Positions 1 through 11,112 of a stretch of 64,000 bases of DNA are shown piece by piece; the stretch's first letter is position 1, and every line of letters starts with the position of its first letter. This DNA comes from Galaxea fascicularis (Eukaryota > Cnidaria > Anthozoa > Scleractinia > Euphylliidae), in assembly GCA_948470475.1 (NCBI GenBank), contig OX419338.1:31660882-31724881 (forward strand). The letters run 5' to 3'. Below the pieces are notes generated by a model that worked only from the letters and a program-made list of their open reading frames with translations, ran no database searches and was not told the DNA's origin. Position numbers and translations under genes: made by a program.

Positions 1-2586
1 GTTGGTAACGGCTTATAAACTTGAACTGTTGAAGTTCGTCAGTTCGAAAATATTTTCTGAAAATCTCAACACCCGAAAACGAGAAATCCAAAGCCAATTC
101 TTTTCTTGGATAGCAGTCAAAATGTTAGTTCTTGGCCTTTTAAAATTAAATTTCATTTGCTATTGCTGAAGTTATTCTTGGTCATGCCATGCATGACATC
201 GAAAATTATCAGGTTGTGTCGCACTCATGAAGAGAAAATATCCTTGAAAATTACGACTTATGGTTCATTTAAAATTTAACCTTTGTTTGTCGGCAAAAAG
301 CTTGACAGAAAAAAAAAGCACTCTACTTAGCTTTGCGTTGTAAACGTTTCAATTCAAATTCATATCGCACGAAAGGTATAACATTATTCTGTATGTTTGA
401 TCCAAATTTGTATAAATGAACCGTTGGAATCTTCGAAGTTTATTTACACTGGCAGTCTTCTGTCAGTTTCAGTTAGCTCTGTTTATCGTACTTCTCAAAA
501 GATTGGGCGGCTTATTGAAACGCCCTCTTTACACATTAGTTAATTGGTTGGTGAATTTTGAACTAATTAACATAATGTATTTTGGCGGCGTCGAGAAATC
601 GTTTCAATTGCCGCCTTGACAAATATGAAGCCAGCAAGCCCGCTTGACTAAGTAAAAAGTTAATAGATCAGTATAGACGAAGCTGATGTTGCGGATACAA
701 TTGGAGCTGCAGCTAAAACTGAATGCGCTTCCTAAAGTCTCATGTCTATCATTCTTAAACTCTAGTAGTGGTTTGGGCTGACTTACCTCATAGTTTCGTC
801 CGCAAGTCATGGTAGCTTAAATTTCTTTTCGATATATCTTAATAGCATTACGTTTTAGGGTTAAAACAATGGAATAAAAGCTAAGACTGAACCAATTGGG
901 TTAAGCCCATCCACTTTTGCAAGTGGATCACATCTGCATCAATTGCTGGATTGCATGTGACGTCATAGCGGTCATGTTGATGGTCAAGAACAGTATCCGT
1001 CTCTCCGCTAGGAATTAAACTTTATTTTTATGCAAATTCTGTAAAACAAATTATATTTTGTATTTTGACCAGCAACATGGCCGCGTTGTCACGTGAGTGA
1101 AATCAAGCAATAGCCTCTTCCGAACGCCAGCTGTCAAAAAAGAGTCGACAAATAAAATTATTAACTTAATTTGAGAATGAGTCTTTAAGTCTTCTAAGCG
1201 CTGTTTATTTAGCCTGTGTTAATGGCTTTATAGAACGTAACCAGTAAAAGCTTGTCAAGCTGACTTAAGATTATTTTGAATGCTTCCAATGAGAGACAGT
1301 GTTCCTTGTCTATCGGGTTTCTCACGTAAATGTATGTAGTAAAGGTCCCTGAAAGTTTTTGAAGATGGGGAGTAAAATATTGGTATTAATATTTTTTGTG
1401 CTTGTACTCAAATTTGTTAAAGTCTTTATTATTTTTTGCCACGGTTTGGATACTTTCCAGATTTAACCCTTTAGGCCCCAAAATTCAAATTCTCATTTGT
1501 TGGCCCTACACATTACCTACTATTGACATGCACTATATTAATAAGCAGTCGGCTGGGTGTTTGGTGGATATGAAGGCAATCGATGGAATAGACCTTTTTA
1601 CCGATACGGCGACCATCTTGAATTCTATTGTTTTGACTGAGAAATTATGGGCTGCCGAGGGGGCAATCGCTGGAAAATTTATCGTATACACAGCTTTCAG
1701 GATAAATTTTTACTGCTTGTCTCTCATATTCCAAAACAAATATTACAAGCGTTACATCTTTCTGTCACGGTATTTGGCAGTGGTTTCTATGGTTAGCGAA
1801 AAATTATTGTTAAAAGTTATCACGCCACAGTATTCTTTATAATTATTTCTCATCTGCCCCCTGGGTATCCCATAATTTCCTCGGAATTCAAGATGGCCGC
1901 CGTAGCGGTAAAAAGGTCTATTGTACGGATTTTTTCCTGGATGCAAGCTACAGCCCCTTCCTCTCCCCCTGTGGTGTTGAAATGTTAGCAACTTTGATAA
2001 TAGGGGGAGGGGGAGGCCAAATGAGGTACAGTGTCTTAAGCATTCAGTTTTTGCAACTCATTGTAGCACGGGGATAAGATTGCTCTTAAAAACTTATGAA
2101 ACTGTGTATCGCTTTGGTAGATAACAACTGAAGTGAAATTTTTGAAAGGCTAGATAAATACTGATATATTCTCCAGACCTTTCGCGGCTTCTGCCGCTTC
2201 ATCAGTAGGAAATGCAGCTGAAAAAACGCGTGCGTCACATTTTTCAAATCAAAACTAATCGATTAAAAATTGAAACGTAATGTAACTTGCGCGCGCTGAT
2301 TTGAGAGTTTTGTGAAAAAAGTTCAAATAAAGCTCGCGTCATTATTGAGGCCCCCTGGATGCAAAGTCCGATGCAGGAAAATGAGTTCGGCCTCAAACCG
2401 GCGCCTGTTTAAGGTAGTCTGGAAATCAGAACTGGCATACAACAAGTGGAATGATCGGGTGATACAAAATGGTGCCCCACGGGAGGCTCTGTGTTTGTTG
2501 TTCTAGTTGATCACATCTGTCCCCCAGACGTCTACTCGTCTCACCGATGTATAATTTGTGACAAGCATGGCATTTGATAGTCTGCA
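1..2586. other. Intergenic, no supported gene
   Basis: AT-rich DNA with only short unsupported open frames. The stretch at about 1985-2075 (TTAGCAACTTTGATAA, a G-rich run, then CAAAT, GTACAGTGTCT and TTTTTGCAACTC) recurs at about 48435-48565 and is therefore a dispersed repeat. A possible minus-strand short exon (ATG at 807-809 followed by a good GAG|GTAAGT donor at 786/785) is too short to call. Confidence 0.5.
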
Positions 2587-2778
2587 TAGCAAGCGTTTCC
2601 GCTGGTCATGGGGCGGGAGCAAAACAGAGATGCAAGGGGGGAGGGAGGAGGGACGAATGAAATGTTTCCTTTTCCTTCCTCCCCTCCCCCCTCGCATCTT
2701 GGTTTTGCTCTTGCCCCATTTCCCGCGCACCCGAGATTCGGAAATCACGTTTCGAAGACGCCACGGAAACGCTTGCTA
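2587..2778. mobile_element. Short inverted-repeat element (MITE, TA-flanked)
   Basis: The ends are mirror images: AGCAAGCGTTTCCG at the left and CGGAAACGCTTGCT at the right. The interior is also partly self-complementary, with a G-rich run (aagggggga, gggaggaggg) facing a C-rich run (cctcccctccccc) and GGAGCAAAAC facing GTTTTGCTC. Both ends carry a TA, as expected for a TA-target element such as Tc1/mariner. There is no coding capacity. The superfamily is inferred only from the TA. Confidence 0.65.
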
Positions 2779-2908
2779 CTCAAGCTAGGCAGTTGATTAC
2801 TCAAAGCATAAACTCTGTTTGTATATTACACTGCCAACTATCAAAAATGAGCGAAAAATACCTCAACATCTGGTTTCAAAGCAATAAAGGGAAAGTGTAG
2901 AAAACATA

Positions 2909-3116
2909 TCATACTCATTTTTCTTGGAAATATCCAAGGGGGAAAGGTGCAATGAGGTTATCCCTATGTGAAGCACCAACCCAAGGTCAGCACTAGGGGT
3001 GGTCACAGCCAGGGTTCGTTACGTCCCTAGTGGTTCTTTAAGGTCCCACAGAATTAATTGTGGAGAGTTGTGAGACGGGACCTCCGGTTTATCGTCCTTA
3101 TCCGCAACAATCTACA
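2909..3116 (-). mobile_element. SINE copy, minus strand, head missing
   Basis: The reverse complement matches the body of the SINE at 17941-18182. Shared features are the ACTCATTTTTCTTGGAAATATCC tail region (in pieces), the TGCAATGAGGTTATCCCTATG block and the CACTAGGGGTGGTCACAGCC block. The part beyond 3060 (ACCTCCGGTTTATCGTCC) matches the body of the SINE at 37099-37543. A tRNA-like head with both boxes is not recognisable. Confidence 0.7.
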
Positions 3117-3275
3117 CGACTATGCTGTTTTTGCTGAAAAGCTAAAATATGAAATAAAAAAAAAAGATTGTTGCGCAGACGCTGCAGCTACGGGCCTCAA
3201 GCTATAAAACCCACATCGTCATCCTCTTGCTAATGCAATTATTTAAATTGCATCAAACTTAATATAAGCACTACT

Positions 3276-3582
3276 AATGAGTGCTAGTTTCCAACATTTA
3301 ATTGAAAACATGGAATATCTTTTCAGTGTACAAAAACTTGGATATCATTAACATCTATTTCCCGGGCGCCACCCTTTTGAATTTTATGACGTACACTGGT
3401 TGTCCCTTTGTTTAACACAAAAATTTGACTTCCTGGCAATAGCTGCGACCAATTGAGCGTGAAATCCAAAATGGCGGCGCCCGGGAAATCTTAAAATAGA
3501 AATAAGCGTTAATGATACCCAGTTTTTTTTTACGCTGAAAAGATATTTTCACGTTTTCAATTTTGGAAACTAGTAATCATTT
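3276..3582. mobile_element. Long inverted-repeat element (MITE)
   Basis: The left arm (about 3276-3380) and right arm (about 3470-3582) are imperfect reverse complements over roughly 110 bp. Paired blocks include CTAGTTTCCA with TGGAAACTAG, AATATCTTTTCAG with CTGAAAAGATATT, ATCATTAAC with GTTAATGAT, and TTTCCCGGGCGCC with GGCGCCCGGGAAA. The centre is unpaired. There is no open reading frame, so this is a non-autonomous foldback or MITE. Confidence 0.7.
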
Positions 3583-3776
3583 CCACCAATCTTTCGTTAA
3601 TTTTTCGTAAGAGTGGGGGTTCCCTTTAAAAAAGAACAGTTAGTTGTCAATGTTATGTCTTTAGTGTAGATTTCCGTCTTGTAATTACTTGTGCGGATTT
3701 TCTTAGCTTTTTTTTCCATTCTAGGAATCTTTGGTAACACGAGGACTATCTGAACATGTAACCCTTTTTTCTACAG

Positions 3777-3896
3777 GCTCGAGCAGACTTTGTTAATGAC
3801 GATGACGATTTCCGAGTCTCAGTGTCGAAGGATGTTGACATCCCAGCTTATGAAGAGCCTATCGGCAAAAAAGGACAGGTTTATCCTGAACTCTGA
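3777..3896 (+). CDS. Orphan terminal exon, acidic C-terminus of an unknown protein
   Basis: A polypyrimidine tract and acceptor (CCTTTTTTCTACAG) precede an open phase-0 frame of 39 codons ending in TGA. The encoded tail is strongly acidic at its start (four Asp in a row near residue 7) and ends in QVYPEL. The amino-acid composition is that of a cytoplasmic tail or an acidic propeptide. No upstream exon could be found in the first 3.7 kb, so the rest of the gene probably begins before this window. It resembles in character the acidic last exons of the peptide genes described here, but no matching signal-peptide exon was found. It may also be a chance splice-like open frame. Confidence 0.4.
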   Translation, partial: ARADFVNDDDDFRVSVSKDVDIPAYEEPIGKKGQVYPEL

Positions 3897-5191
3897 CTCG
3901 CCACAAATCCCTTAGGTTAACAAAAAGGTAAATTAAGTGACTAAGTTAACATTTACCAATGGCATACCGCTAATTACTAGTTAGTTACTTCGATCCACTT
4001 AACTTGATTTCATCACAGCTACCATGGCTACTGACACTACCACAACCATCACCAACACACCATCATCAGTGTCATGGTCGCCATCGGCTCCGATAAACCT
4101 GGCTCTAGAGGCCCGTTGAAAATATCCCTAAAGACCAAACTAGAAGGCGAGAGACGGGTCTCTGATCGCAGGAGCCGAGAAATTCTTTTCCATATTATCA
4201 AATTGGGACAGAATTTGTCCTAGTTCGTTAATTGGTTGTTCAAATGAAACAACAACTGTGGTTGGCTGACCAAAGGCGTGGTTTCCCAGCCGACATAAAC
4301 AATAAATGTGATTGGCTTAGAAAAAGCGTGGTTTCCCGGGCGACAGCACAGCACTGAAATGAGATTTCATGATCAGCGTTTGTGCGACCAGCGGTTGTTT
4401 TTTTTTTCTTCTTGGCGCTTCGCGCCTCGTTTCCGCGGCTTTCGCCGCGCAATGTAGCATCCAGACTACCTCCGATAACCTTCGCACCTCGATAAGATTT
4501 ACCACAACATTCACCAGGAGTTAAAAACACATTTACCCGCACTTACAAAGACATCTTTCAATGTTTCATAAACAAAACAAATAATTGAGATTGTGACCAA
4601 AAAGAACTATAAATTTAACTAAAATCAAATTAAACCTTGGTGTTTGAGGAGGGGGAAAAAGCCGGAGAACCCGGAGAAAATCTCTCACCACTGCGCCGAC
4701 CTTACGGGGAGGGGGGGGGGGGAATTGACCACTTTAACTAGGCTTGTTTCGGGAGAACAACAAAGTTCTTCCGGGAATCTGCAGATTTTGCCCGGAGATT
4801 GCTGCAAAAAACAGGAATTATGAACAAAATTTGTATTTCGATTAGTTAAAAATTGGGAAAATCTTCCAAATTTAATTTGTAGGAGGACTTGAAGTTACAC
4901 ATAGTGTCGCTAAAACCGTGCAATGTTTGTTACAGTTGTCACTCCACGTAACCCTGCTCCCATAATCTTTGCCAAACCTGCAACTGTAAAAAAAAAGTAC
5001 TGAACACGCGAATCTGCCGTCTTATGTTGCAATCGTTAATTCTAACACAAAATTTGATGAAAGCGACAACATGAACGGGAGAGCAGAGTTGGCGCAGTGG
5101 TGAGAGCGCTCGCCCTCCACCAGTTCCTAGAAATGAATAAAACACATGCGCGATCCCTAATTAATCTTGCCCTTTTAGTGATAAACAAGTA
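3897..5191. other. Intergenic with a small tandem duplication
   Basis: There is no gene. Two tandem copies of a roughly 60-bp unit lie at 4249-4345 (TGGTTGGCTGACC and TGATTGGCTTAG, each followed by GCGTGGTTTCCC). A G run sits at about 4708-4720. A short tRNA-like SINE head fragment (GTTGGCGCAGTGGTGAGAGC) is at about 5089-5108, and its inverted counterpart (TCTCACCACTGCGCC) is near 4684. Confidence 0.45.
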
Positions 5192-5342
5192 ATCGCATGT
5201 CTCGTAAAGTTTAAGATTAATCATCACTTGTGTTTTTAGAAGTTGCTGAAATTGCTCTCTCCGCTGCACAACTCCGGCAATTTCAGCAACTTCTGAAAAA
5301 AGGCACGAGTAATCCTTAACTGATTTTACGAGAAACATGCCA
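5192..5342. mobile_element. Inverted-repeat element (MITE)
   Basis: The inner arms are perfect: AGAAGTTGCTGAAATTG at 5239-5255 pairs with CAATTTCAGCAACTTCT at 5279-5295. Pairing continues outward imperfectly through GATTAATCATCACTTGTG and its counterpart CACGAGTAATCC to CATGTCTCGTAAA against TTTACGAGAAACATG. Total length is about 150 bp and there is no coding content. Confidence 0.65.
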
Positions 5343-7149
5343 ATGTTTTTGTTGATGACGTACAGTACTTAGTGTTTACATTCTATTCTAAAAAAGCACT
5401 TTTCCGTTCGTTAAGTCATCATTAGGTATTAATCTGAGCCATTTTCACTTCTTTCAGACCGGAAGAACAAGCAACTCATGAAAGCTGGAGTAAAAATACA
5501 ATCTGAAAAGTCAAACTTCAAACTTCAAGTTAAAAAAAACATATATTCTTTGTTTCTTAGTTCATTTTCGTTGACAAACACTGAGTGGTATCGTAGCAAC
5601 ACGTTTTTGGTTTATTGTGAAGCCAACGTTTTCCGTGACATTAACTGTGACAGTTACCAGGTTACACTGTTTTGGTCACAAAATAGTAAAAGTTAAGTGT
5701 GTTTGACCGGCCATGTAAAGGATTTTGTTTTCAATAAATGTCTTAAGAACTTGGCCACATTATCATTGCAACATGTCTTACTTGCTTGTGTGTCAGATAG
5801 CAGGACCCATACGACCATTTTTACTGTACATCGGTTGAATTTGTTGAAGGGGTGGTATCACGGCTTGGCAGATGTGCTGCTTGTGATGTTTAGAATTCAA
5901 TGTCTCAAGAATAAGTATAGCTAAACAGCTGGATTCCAGAAAATATTGACTGGGTCACCTGATAAACTGAAAATCATATCAAATCTATGCCAGCGCATAG
6001 TGATTGAACTCGAGGACATACAACGTAAACAGGTAAATCTACACCATGGTGATTTGGTTCACAAGACATTCCAGGATCGATAAACTAGTTTCCTGGCACA
6101 AACTTTAGTACCATAAATTTGATTTTTAATAATTTCGAAGAGGATGGCTTGAGAAATTTACGAGGTTTATAGTTCACTCAACAAAATTACCTGCTTCTGA
6201 TTGGACGAGAGCATTACAATTAATCCCAAATTATACTCCGTTGGAGGACCTATTAAGTTTCCATAGCAACGGCGAAAACGGTGGATCAAGGCCTATTGTC
6301 TTCAAACGGTGCTAACTGCTAACAACACTTAACTGTCTACTGACATTTACCTCTGTCAGTTCTTAAGATCACATTATCGTTATCGGGAGGTAACGTTACG
6401 CTGTTAGCCTTGTTTCCTTCCCCTCCACTCCTTAATCACACACCCTCTATTTTTTTTATCATCTTCATTAAATATAAATCAAATAACATATACAAAAAAA
6501 AAAAAAAGTGGTACATAATAATAATTGTGGTATTGTAGCCGCTGTATAACAACTCCGCACTCCGCACTTATTCAGGTCACCTTGGCACTCATCCAGTACG
6601 GTATACGGTATAAACAAAACTCCGTCCCAGAACGGTTCTTATAAAGGAAAAATTACAAAAAGATGTTAAGGATAAGACGACAGAAAGCTTGGAACAATAC
6701 AGGAAACATGCGGCTAGAATACAAACGTACCTTATCGGTGACTCTACGGTACGACAGAAAAAACTACCAGCAGCGAAAAACATAAAACTAGACAACCTGA
6801 CTTTCACTATAAGCAACGAGGCCAAAATGAAAACCCTGCACAAAAAAAGATTGGCTTTTAAGAACTACGACAAACAAAAGAGGTGTGAGCGTACCTGGAC
6901 ATGAAAGCGTTACGTAATGAAACAAAGGAAAAAGAAGTGAAAGTGTTGAACAGTTACGCAACTGCGGTAACAGGTATAAAAAGAAAACAGAGAAGGAAGA
7001 GCTTAGTTAATACACTCTATTACTTGAAATTATCTCAGTGCCATCTACTAAATAGAAGGGTTACAGGGTGCCACAGTTTTCTCTTCCATTGCAAGTAAAT
7101 CTTGTTAATAAAATCATTGAGATCGAGATTATTTTCCAGTATTCTACAA
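5343..7149. other. Intergenic, only doubtful open frames
   Basis: Two adjacent lysine-rich open frames (6689-6904 and 6901-7098, plus strand) are compositionally biased, match nothing I recognise and have no splice or promoter context. They may be a decayed element. A poly-A run lies at about 6496-6508. I see nothing else supportable. Confidence 0.35.
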
Positions 7150-9030
7150 TGATAAATATATTTTTTCTAGTACAGAAGAAGTATGTCTAGTCTGCGTTTT
7201 GGTGGAATGCTCAAGTTGGAAGTAATGAGGTTCTCCCTGAACATAATATAACCAACCAGCTGATTGCTAGCGAGATATATCTTTGTATTGTGGATGCCAT
7301 TGAACCATTCGAGTGTCAGGGTGTAGGAAGAAGTGGAATCAAAACAATTAATGAAAGTGTGCTCGATGGAATCGAGATTAAAACATCAGGGACAAAGATC
7401 GTCATCAAGCAATTTACATCTTTTTAGTCATTGCTATTCTATGCAAAAACTTGAAGGAAAACTGTCTTAATATATTATCTTTAGAAGTGACATAAATGTA
7501 GCTGAATTCTTTGGCCAATTATCTGAAATCACAGGAAATTGATTCTCCCAAGTCTTAATAGAAGTTGGGAAAGCAGTAGATTTCTCAGTTATTAGTTATA
7601 ATAGTTTTTACAGTGTAATTTCTTGAGATCTAAACTTACGTCCTTTGACATTTTTAAAGAAAGAGAAAAGAGAGAATCGCGATGCAAATCTGCATTGGAA
7701 GATTCCGAAGCATGCATTTTGAGATCCGTAGGGATTGCAGATAATAATTGAAAATATCGCAAAATATTAACCTTGAGGTTTAAAATTCTTCAAGAGAAAG
7801 AAAATTCCCTTCCCAGTTTAAAAGATCACGAATAGGTATGATATTACGGTCGAACCATGATTTCCAAAACACTGAATTGCCATCAATTATAATGTTTTGA
7901 TTATTCCACGGGATAAATTTACTATATTTATCATGAAGACCATTTTTCTCTCACATCGTAAAAATATTCTAGGAGTCCTCTATAAAAGCGGGGGAGATTT
8001 TAATTGGTTTTTGCAACATTGCAATTAAGAAGAAATGCCAGACCTCCATGTTTGTTGAAATAGTAATTTGGAATAGCCTTCCAGGTATGTTTTGTTCCAT
8101 CCACTCAATAGCCTACTTAGCCAGGCTAAACGTAGCGATTAGACCATGGTTCTAAAATTCTAAAGTTGAGACCTCCTTCTGAGAGTGGTTGGTAGATCAC
8201 CTGCCTTTTCACTTTATCTTTTTTGCTTTTCCACAAGAAAGAAGATATATGAACCTGGGTGTCTGATCTTAATTACAGATTCTGGAACGGTAAGCATGGG
8301 TGTTGTATATATTAACTGAGAAATATCAATTGCTTTTACAAGCAGAGTTCTACCATTAAGTGTAAGGTCTCGTGTCAACCACAGGTTCAATTTGGTTTTC
8401 ATTTTATGGGTCTTATTAACGAAATTTTCTTCATTATTTTTGTCCTCGTTGTAAGAGAGATATGCTCCAATGATTTTATTGGATCCTTAGTACAGGAGAA
8501 GTTCAGGATCTTGGAACTTTTATCTTTCAAAGAGCCAATCGACATTGCCTTAGTTTTTGTACAATTCAATTTAAGACCTGAGATATTACCAAACACTTTA
8601 ATGTTATGAAGAAAACAATTAAGAGAAGTAGTATCCCGAGCTATAAGAGTTGTATCATCCGCAAATTGAGAGATTTTAGCCTCCTGTTGATTTGGGAGTG
8701 ATACCTTTGCAGTTTGGATCTTGTTGAATTTTACACGCCAATAATTCTACCGCAAGAATAAACAAGAGGGGACGTAGTGGACAACCCTGCCGAACTCGTC
8801 TTGAGACTTTAAAATAGTTTGACAAGAATCCGGCATTCATCGCCGCAGACTCCACGTCATTGTATAAAACCGAGAACCATTTTCTGACAACAGGACCAAA
8901 ATTAAAAAGCTCCAAGGCTTTCGATATAATGTTGCATTCAATTGAGTCAAAACCACACACCCTCTTAGAAAAGAGTAAGAAACGTAGTACCCCATCGTGG
9001 AGACAGGGCCATTGGCGAAACAACTCCCCA
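7150..9030 (-). pseudogene. L1-type LINE reverse transcriptase remnant
   Basis: The minus strand encodes broken pieces of a non-LTR reverse transcriptase. In order they are: a palm/fingers segment (about 9023-8676) with FDSIE, a GFLSNYF block and RQGCPLRPLLFILA (the family usually has RQGCPLSPLLFIL); the catalytic motif FADD at about 8654-8665, followed by TTLIARD; ISGLKLN and KTKAM at about 8580-8530; and a thumb-like KTKLNLWLTRDLTLNGR segment at about 8402-8346. C-terminal blocks of the type seen in animal L1/Tx1-like elements continue to about 7640, and the 3' limit is uncertain. Stops and frameshifts interrupt it in several places, and no endonuclease domain is visible upstream. It is therefore a truncated dead copy. 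Confidence 0.85.
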
Positions 9031-9656
9031 CAAAAAGGACATTCAGTTTAATTGGAACCAAACCAACAATAATGTGGCTGTTGGGCCCATACTCCTAGTG
9101 GATGGAGCGGAGAGAACTGCACTAAACATTCTTCGATTGGATTCGCATTTAGGGAATAGTTCTTTGTGACCTATCAAAACGTTCGTAGAATTGCGCGCGC
9201 TATGATTAGTCAATCGTTCTGCATTTTGAAGTCCTAATGCGCCCAACTTACGTCACAACATTTCTTTTATATTTTTTTTTACTTAAAATTAGTGAGCAGC
9301 ACACAGCTACAGATCTTGTCAACTTTGTTTATTGTCCGACCGTTTTCGTGTGATCAAACAGACCGATTAGGGCTTTAACAATACGATCGGTAAAACAAAT
9401 AGTTTTAAAACTTCACGGTTACAGTATAAATCACGTTCAAATAGGGTGTGAACAGCAAAAAACACCCACCACAATATACGTGCAAGACACTTCGTAAATC
9501 CTGCACTACAAAATGTACAATGCTTTGGGGCTCATGATTTTACGTTAGATCTGTTGCTGTGTGCTGTTCACTAGCTTTTAGTAAAACAAAGCGTAACAAG
9601 ACCCCGGGACTTGCTACTGAAGAAAAAATTTTTAAAAGATGTGATTCAATTCAAAG
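9031..9656. other. Intergenic, nothing recognised
   Basis: There is no supported exon, RNA gene or terminal inverted repeat. Open frames overlapping 9043-9246 have no splice or promoter context. Confidence 0.4.
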
Positions 9657-10020
9657 TTAGGGCCCGATTACATGGCGAATTTCATCCCGGTCAACCGGGC
9701 TGAAATTTTGTTGCGATTACATGACGAACTTCAGCCCGGGCTGAAATATTAGTTTTTCCTTCCTACTAGCAGCAGCCATCTTGTTTCCTGGAAAACAAAA
9801 TCACTGCGCATGTCCAAGCTCACTATTCAGCCCGGGCTGAAATTCCGTTTCGATTACATGAGATTTTTTCAGATTTTCCGGCCCGAAACCGGGCTAGGAT
9901 TTTCAGCCCGGGCTGAATCCCTCTCCATGTAATTGACAATTTGATTTTAAGAAGATTTGTTTCAGAAGCCGGGCTGAAGTTTCAGCCCGGGCTGAAATTC
10001 GCCATGTAATCGGGCCCTTA
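9657..10020. mobile_element. Harbinger-like MITE, TTA target duplication
   Basis: The element spans 9660-10017 (358 bp). The left end reads GGGCCCGATTACATGGCGAA and the right end is its reverse complement. Flanking TTA occurs on both sides (9657-9659 and 10018-10020), the 3-bp TWA duplication typical of PIF/Harbinger transposons. The interior is packed with the subterminal word CAGCCCGGGCTGAAA in both orientations. Related copies are at 53484-53640 and, more diverged, near 63680-63850. No transposase is encoded. Confidence 0.85.
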
Positions 10021-10680
10021 GAGGGTCAACAATTTCACTAAGCGGTTTGCGGTATGAAAGCTCGCTCAACTCTCCTTCAGTTCGGCTAAAAAAGAGAAGA
10101 AGCGAAGGCACTTCTCTTGTGTTCTTAAACTGAACTTTCCGCGTGCTCATATAACTCAACAATGCACACAACGCGTTTTTCTATTTGTTTTGATAAATTG
10201 AAATGTAAGAAGAGTTACGCGTTACGTGTTTGGTGGAATCGAGTGAATTGTACCTCCAACAAAGCACGCACCCTAGGCGTCACGCGCGTACATGTTGAGT
10301 TATAATGGACGCAGCCTACATCACGATCGTGATCATGAGCACGCGCAAACTTGGTACATGCTGTGAGAGAAATAACCATTAAAAACATAAAAAAGATGCG
10401 GTTCAATCCATATTCATCATTTTGAACATAAAAGCAAAATTTGAGGATTGGAGTGTTGACAAATTTCACCAACAAACTTCCTGTCTGAAAGCTCGCTTAA
10501 ATCGTCGGGACATTAAAAGAAAATAAGAATAAAGAAAAAAAATATAAGAAATAAATAAAACAAACAAAAAACGTGTACCTCGTACATTAATGATAGCCAA
10601 AAGACCTTAGGGAATTTTAAAGAACACTCGAGAAGTGCGTCCTTAAAAATTCGGGCGAGCACACTTGTATGTGTATGGTT
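10021..10680. other. Intergenic, nothing recognised
   Basis: This AT-rich stretch holds short open frames on the minus strand only (10215-10475 being the longest), with no splice signals or similarity that I recognise. Confidence 0.4.
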
Positions 10681-11112
10681 CAATTATATTTGATTGATTG
10701 ATTGATTGATTGAAGTCTTTATTGGAAAAAAACAATCCGACTCAACAGACGCGAGTCTTAACAATCGAAGTAATGAATTATAAATACAGTTTAAAATTTT
10801 TAATAAGACATATAAAGAATAAGTCTTGACAATGGAAATAATGGGAAATAGATACAATTTAAAGTACAATAAGATACGATAAGATATAAAAAGGGACAAT
10901 CAAACATGATAGAATATAACTACACAAATTTAAAAAGACATATGTTGATAAACGAGTTTTTGTACTCTCTCGGTTGAAATCTGGGGGAGTTGGAATTCGT
11001 GGCCCCTTTTCCGGCTAATATTCTTCATCGTTTTGGCGGCAACAAATCTTGAAGAGGATGGTCTTTTGTGGTGGTGATCTTGTTGGACAGAAGTCTGTCT
11101 CTCTCTCTTCAA
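10681..11112 (-). mobile_element. Possible 3' end of a LINE with a (TCAA)n tail
   Basis: Read on the minus strand, the segment ends in a run of ATCA units (plus-strand TGATTGATTGATTGATTGA at about 10691-10710), preceded by an AATAAAGACTTC-like end. This is how CR1/L2/RTE-type LINEs commonly terminate. Upstream on the same strand is a 60-codon basic open frame (11112-10930) that could be the end of a reverse transcriptase ORF. I cannot identify a diagnostic domain, so the assignment is tentative. Confidence 0.35.

Noticed and set aside
7190..7428. Open plus-strand frame of about 75 codons without ATG
   Set aside because: It is antisense to the 3' part of a LINE remnant and has no independent support.
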